This document shows positions 63,883 to 64,000 of a stretch of DNA of 64,000 bases, in pieces (positions within the stretch are counted from its first letter, which is position 1; every line of letters starts with the position of its first letter). Source of the DNA: a bacterium. Its GTDB lineage: Bacteria > Krumholzibacteriota > Krumholzibacteriia > LZORAL124-64-63. The translations under genes were made by a program, and so were the position numbers. The stretch is taken from the NCBI GenBank assembly GCA_016712675.1, contig JADJQR010000001.1, positions 3,100,001-3,164,000 of the forward strand, given 5' to 3'. The notes beneath the pieces are model-generated. The model was not told where the DNA came from. It was given only the letters and a program-made list of their open reading frames with translations, and searched no databases.

Positions 63883-64000
63883 GTGCGCGTGATCCCCTTC
63901 GACCACCGCCGCCGTGCGTCGCGCCGCGCCGCACCGACCGCGGCCCTCGCGCTGCTCGCCTGGCTGGCTACCGCGCCGGCCGACGCCGCCACCCGCGTCG
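63883..64000 (+). CDS. Start of an exported protein (3' end outside window)
   Basis: 39 codons visible. GTG 63883, six bases after GAGGAA, opens MRVIPFDHRRRASRRA, then the hydrophobic stretch ALALLAWLATAPADAA, which reads as a signal peptide ending ADAA. GTG 63877 overlapping the preceding stop (GTGA) is an alternative but sits directly on the ribosome site. It is coupled to the PorV-like gene, so it may belong to the same surface-export unit. Confidence 0.6.
   Translation, partial: MRVIPFDHRRRASRRAAPTAALALLAWLATAPADAATRV

Overview
The window is about 64 kb of high-GC bacterial chromosome. I see no rRNA, tRNA, IS element, phage gene or CRISPR array. Several secreted proteins carry a C-terminal FlgD-like sorting domain with an N-[VTQ]-PNPFNP motif, and a PorV/PorQ-like outer-membrane protein follows one of them. 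This suggests a Gram-negative member of the FCB group (Krumholzibacteriota/Eisenbacteria-like lineages). That placement is inference. Codon use and Shine-Dalgarno sites are uniform, and nothing looks recently acquired.

Layout. 1-2920: a GAPDH-fold gene cut by the window edge that lacks both catalytic residues, an FmdB-type zinc ribbon and a TGS-nucleoside kinase. 2946-6948 (minus): an ACT-domain regulator, then a tight cassette of HisC/CobD-like PLP enzyme, CDP-alcohol phosphatidyltransferase, LicC-like nucleotidyltransferase and LysE-type exporter, which may build a small-alcohol or amino-alcohol headgroup. 7206-10730 (plus): ElbB, an orphan ParA ATPase, a zinc alcohol dehydrogenase, and a short SelW/Rdx selenoprotein read through an in-frame TGA (10536-10538) with a SECIS-like hairpin behind it. 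10774-16465 (minus): a small secreted coiled-coil protein, a large membrane-anchored protein and an 11-heme cytochrome c fused to a cytochrome b (CbcL-like).

16844-26261 is a complete phosphate module: pstSCAB leftward, phoB-phoR-phoU rightward, with a PHO-box-like repeat between them. PstC carries a large propeller-like insert. 26311-28579 holds a LysM/glycosidase-like protein and exonuclease III. 28809-35020 is a two-gene operon of secreted, sorting-tagged proteins, one GH57-like. 35220-40897 is a four-gene translationally coupled operon: threonine-synthase-like PLP enzyme, DUF1611 protein, PP-loop/creatininase fusion and dipeptide epimerase.

41040-49136 encodes a 2698-residue surface protein with five lectin-like modules and 14 InlB-type repeats. 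49378-53468 holds small housekeeping genes (STAS protein, Tag glycosylase, esterase, lipoprotein). 53523-56571 is a MalEFG-type sugar importer without its ATPase. 56709-64000 holds a 2091-residue surface protein, a PorV-like protein and the start of another exported protein, all translationally coupled.

The strongest new observations are the selenoprotein with its SECIS, the catalytically dead GAPDH, and the two uncharacterised cassettes (2946-6948 and 35220-40897).
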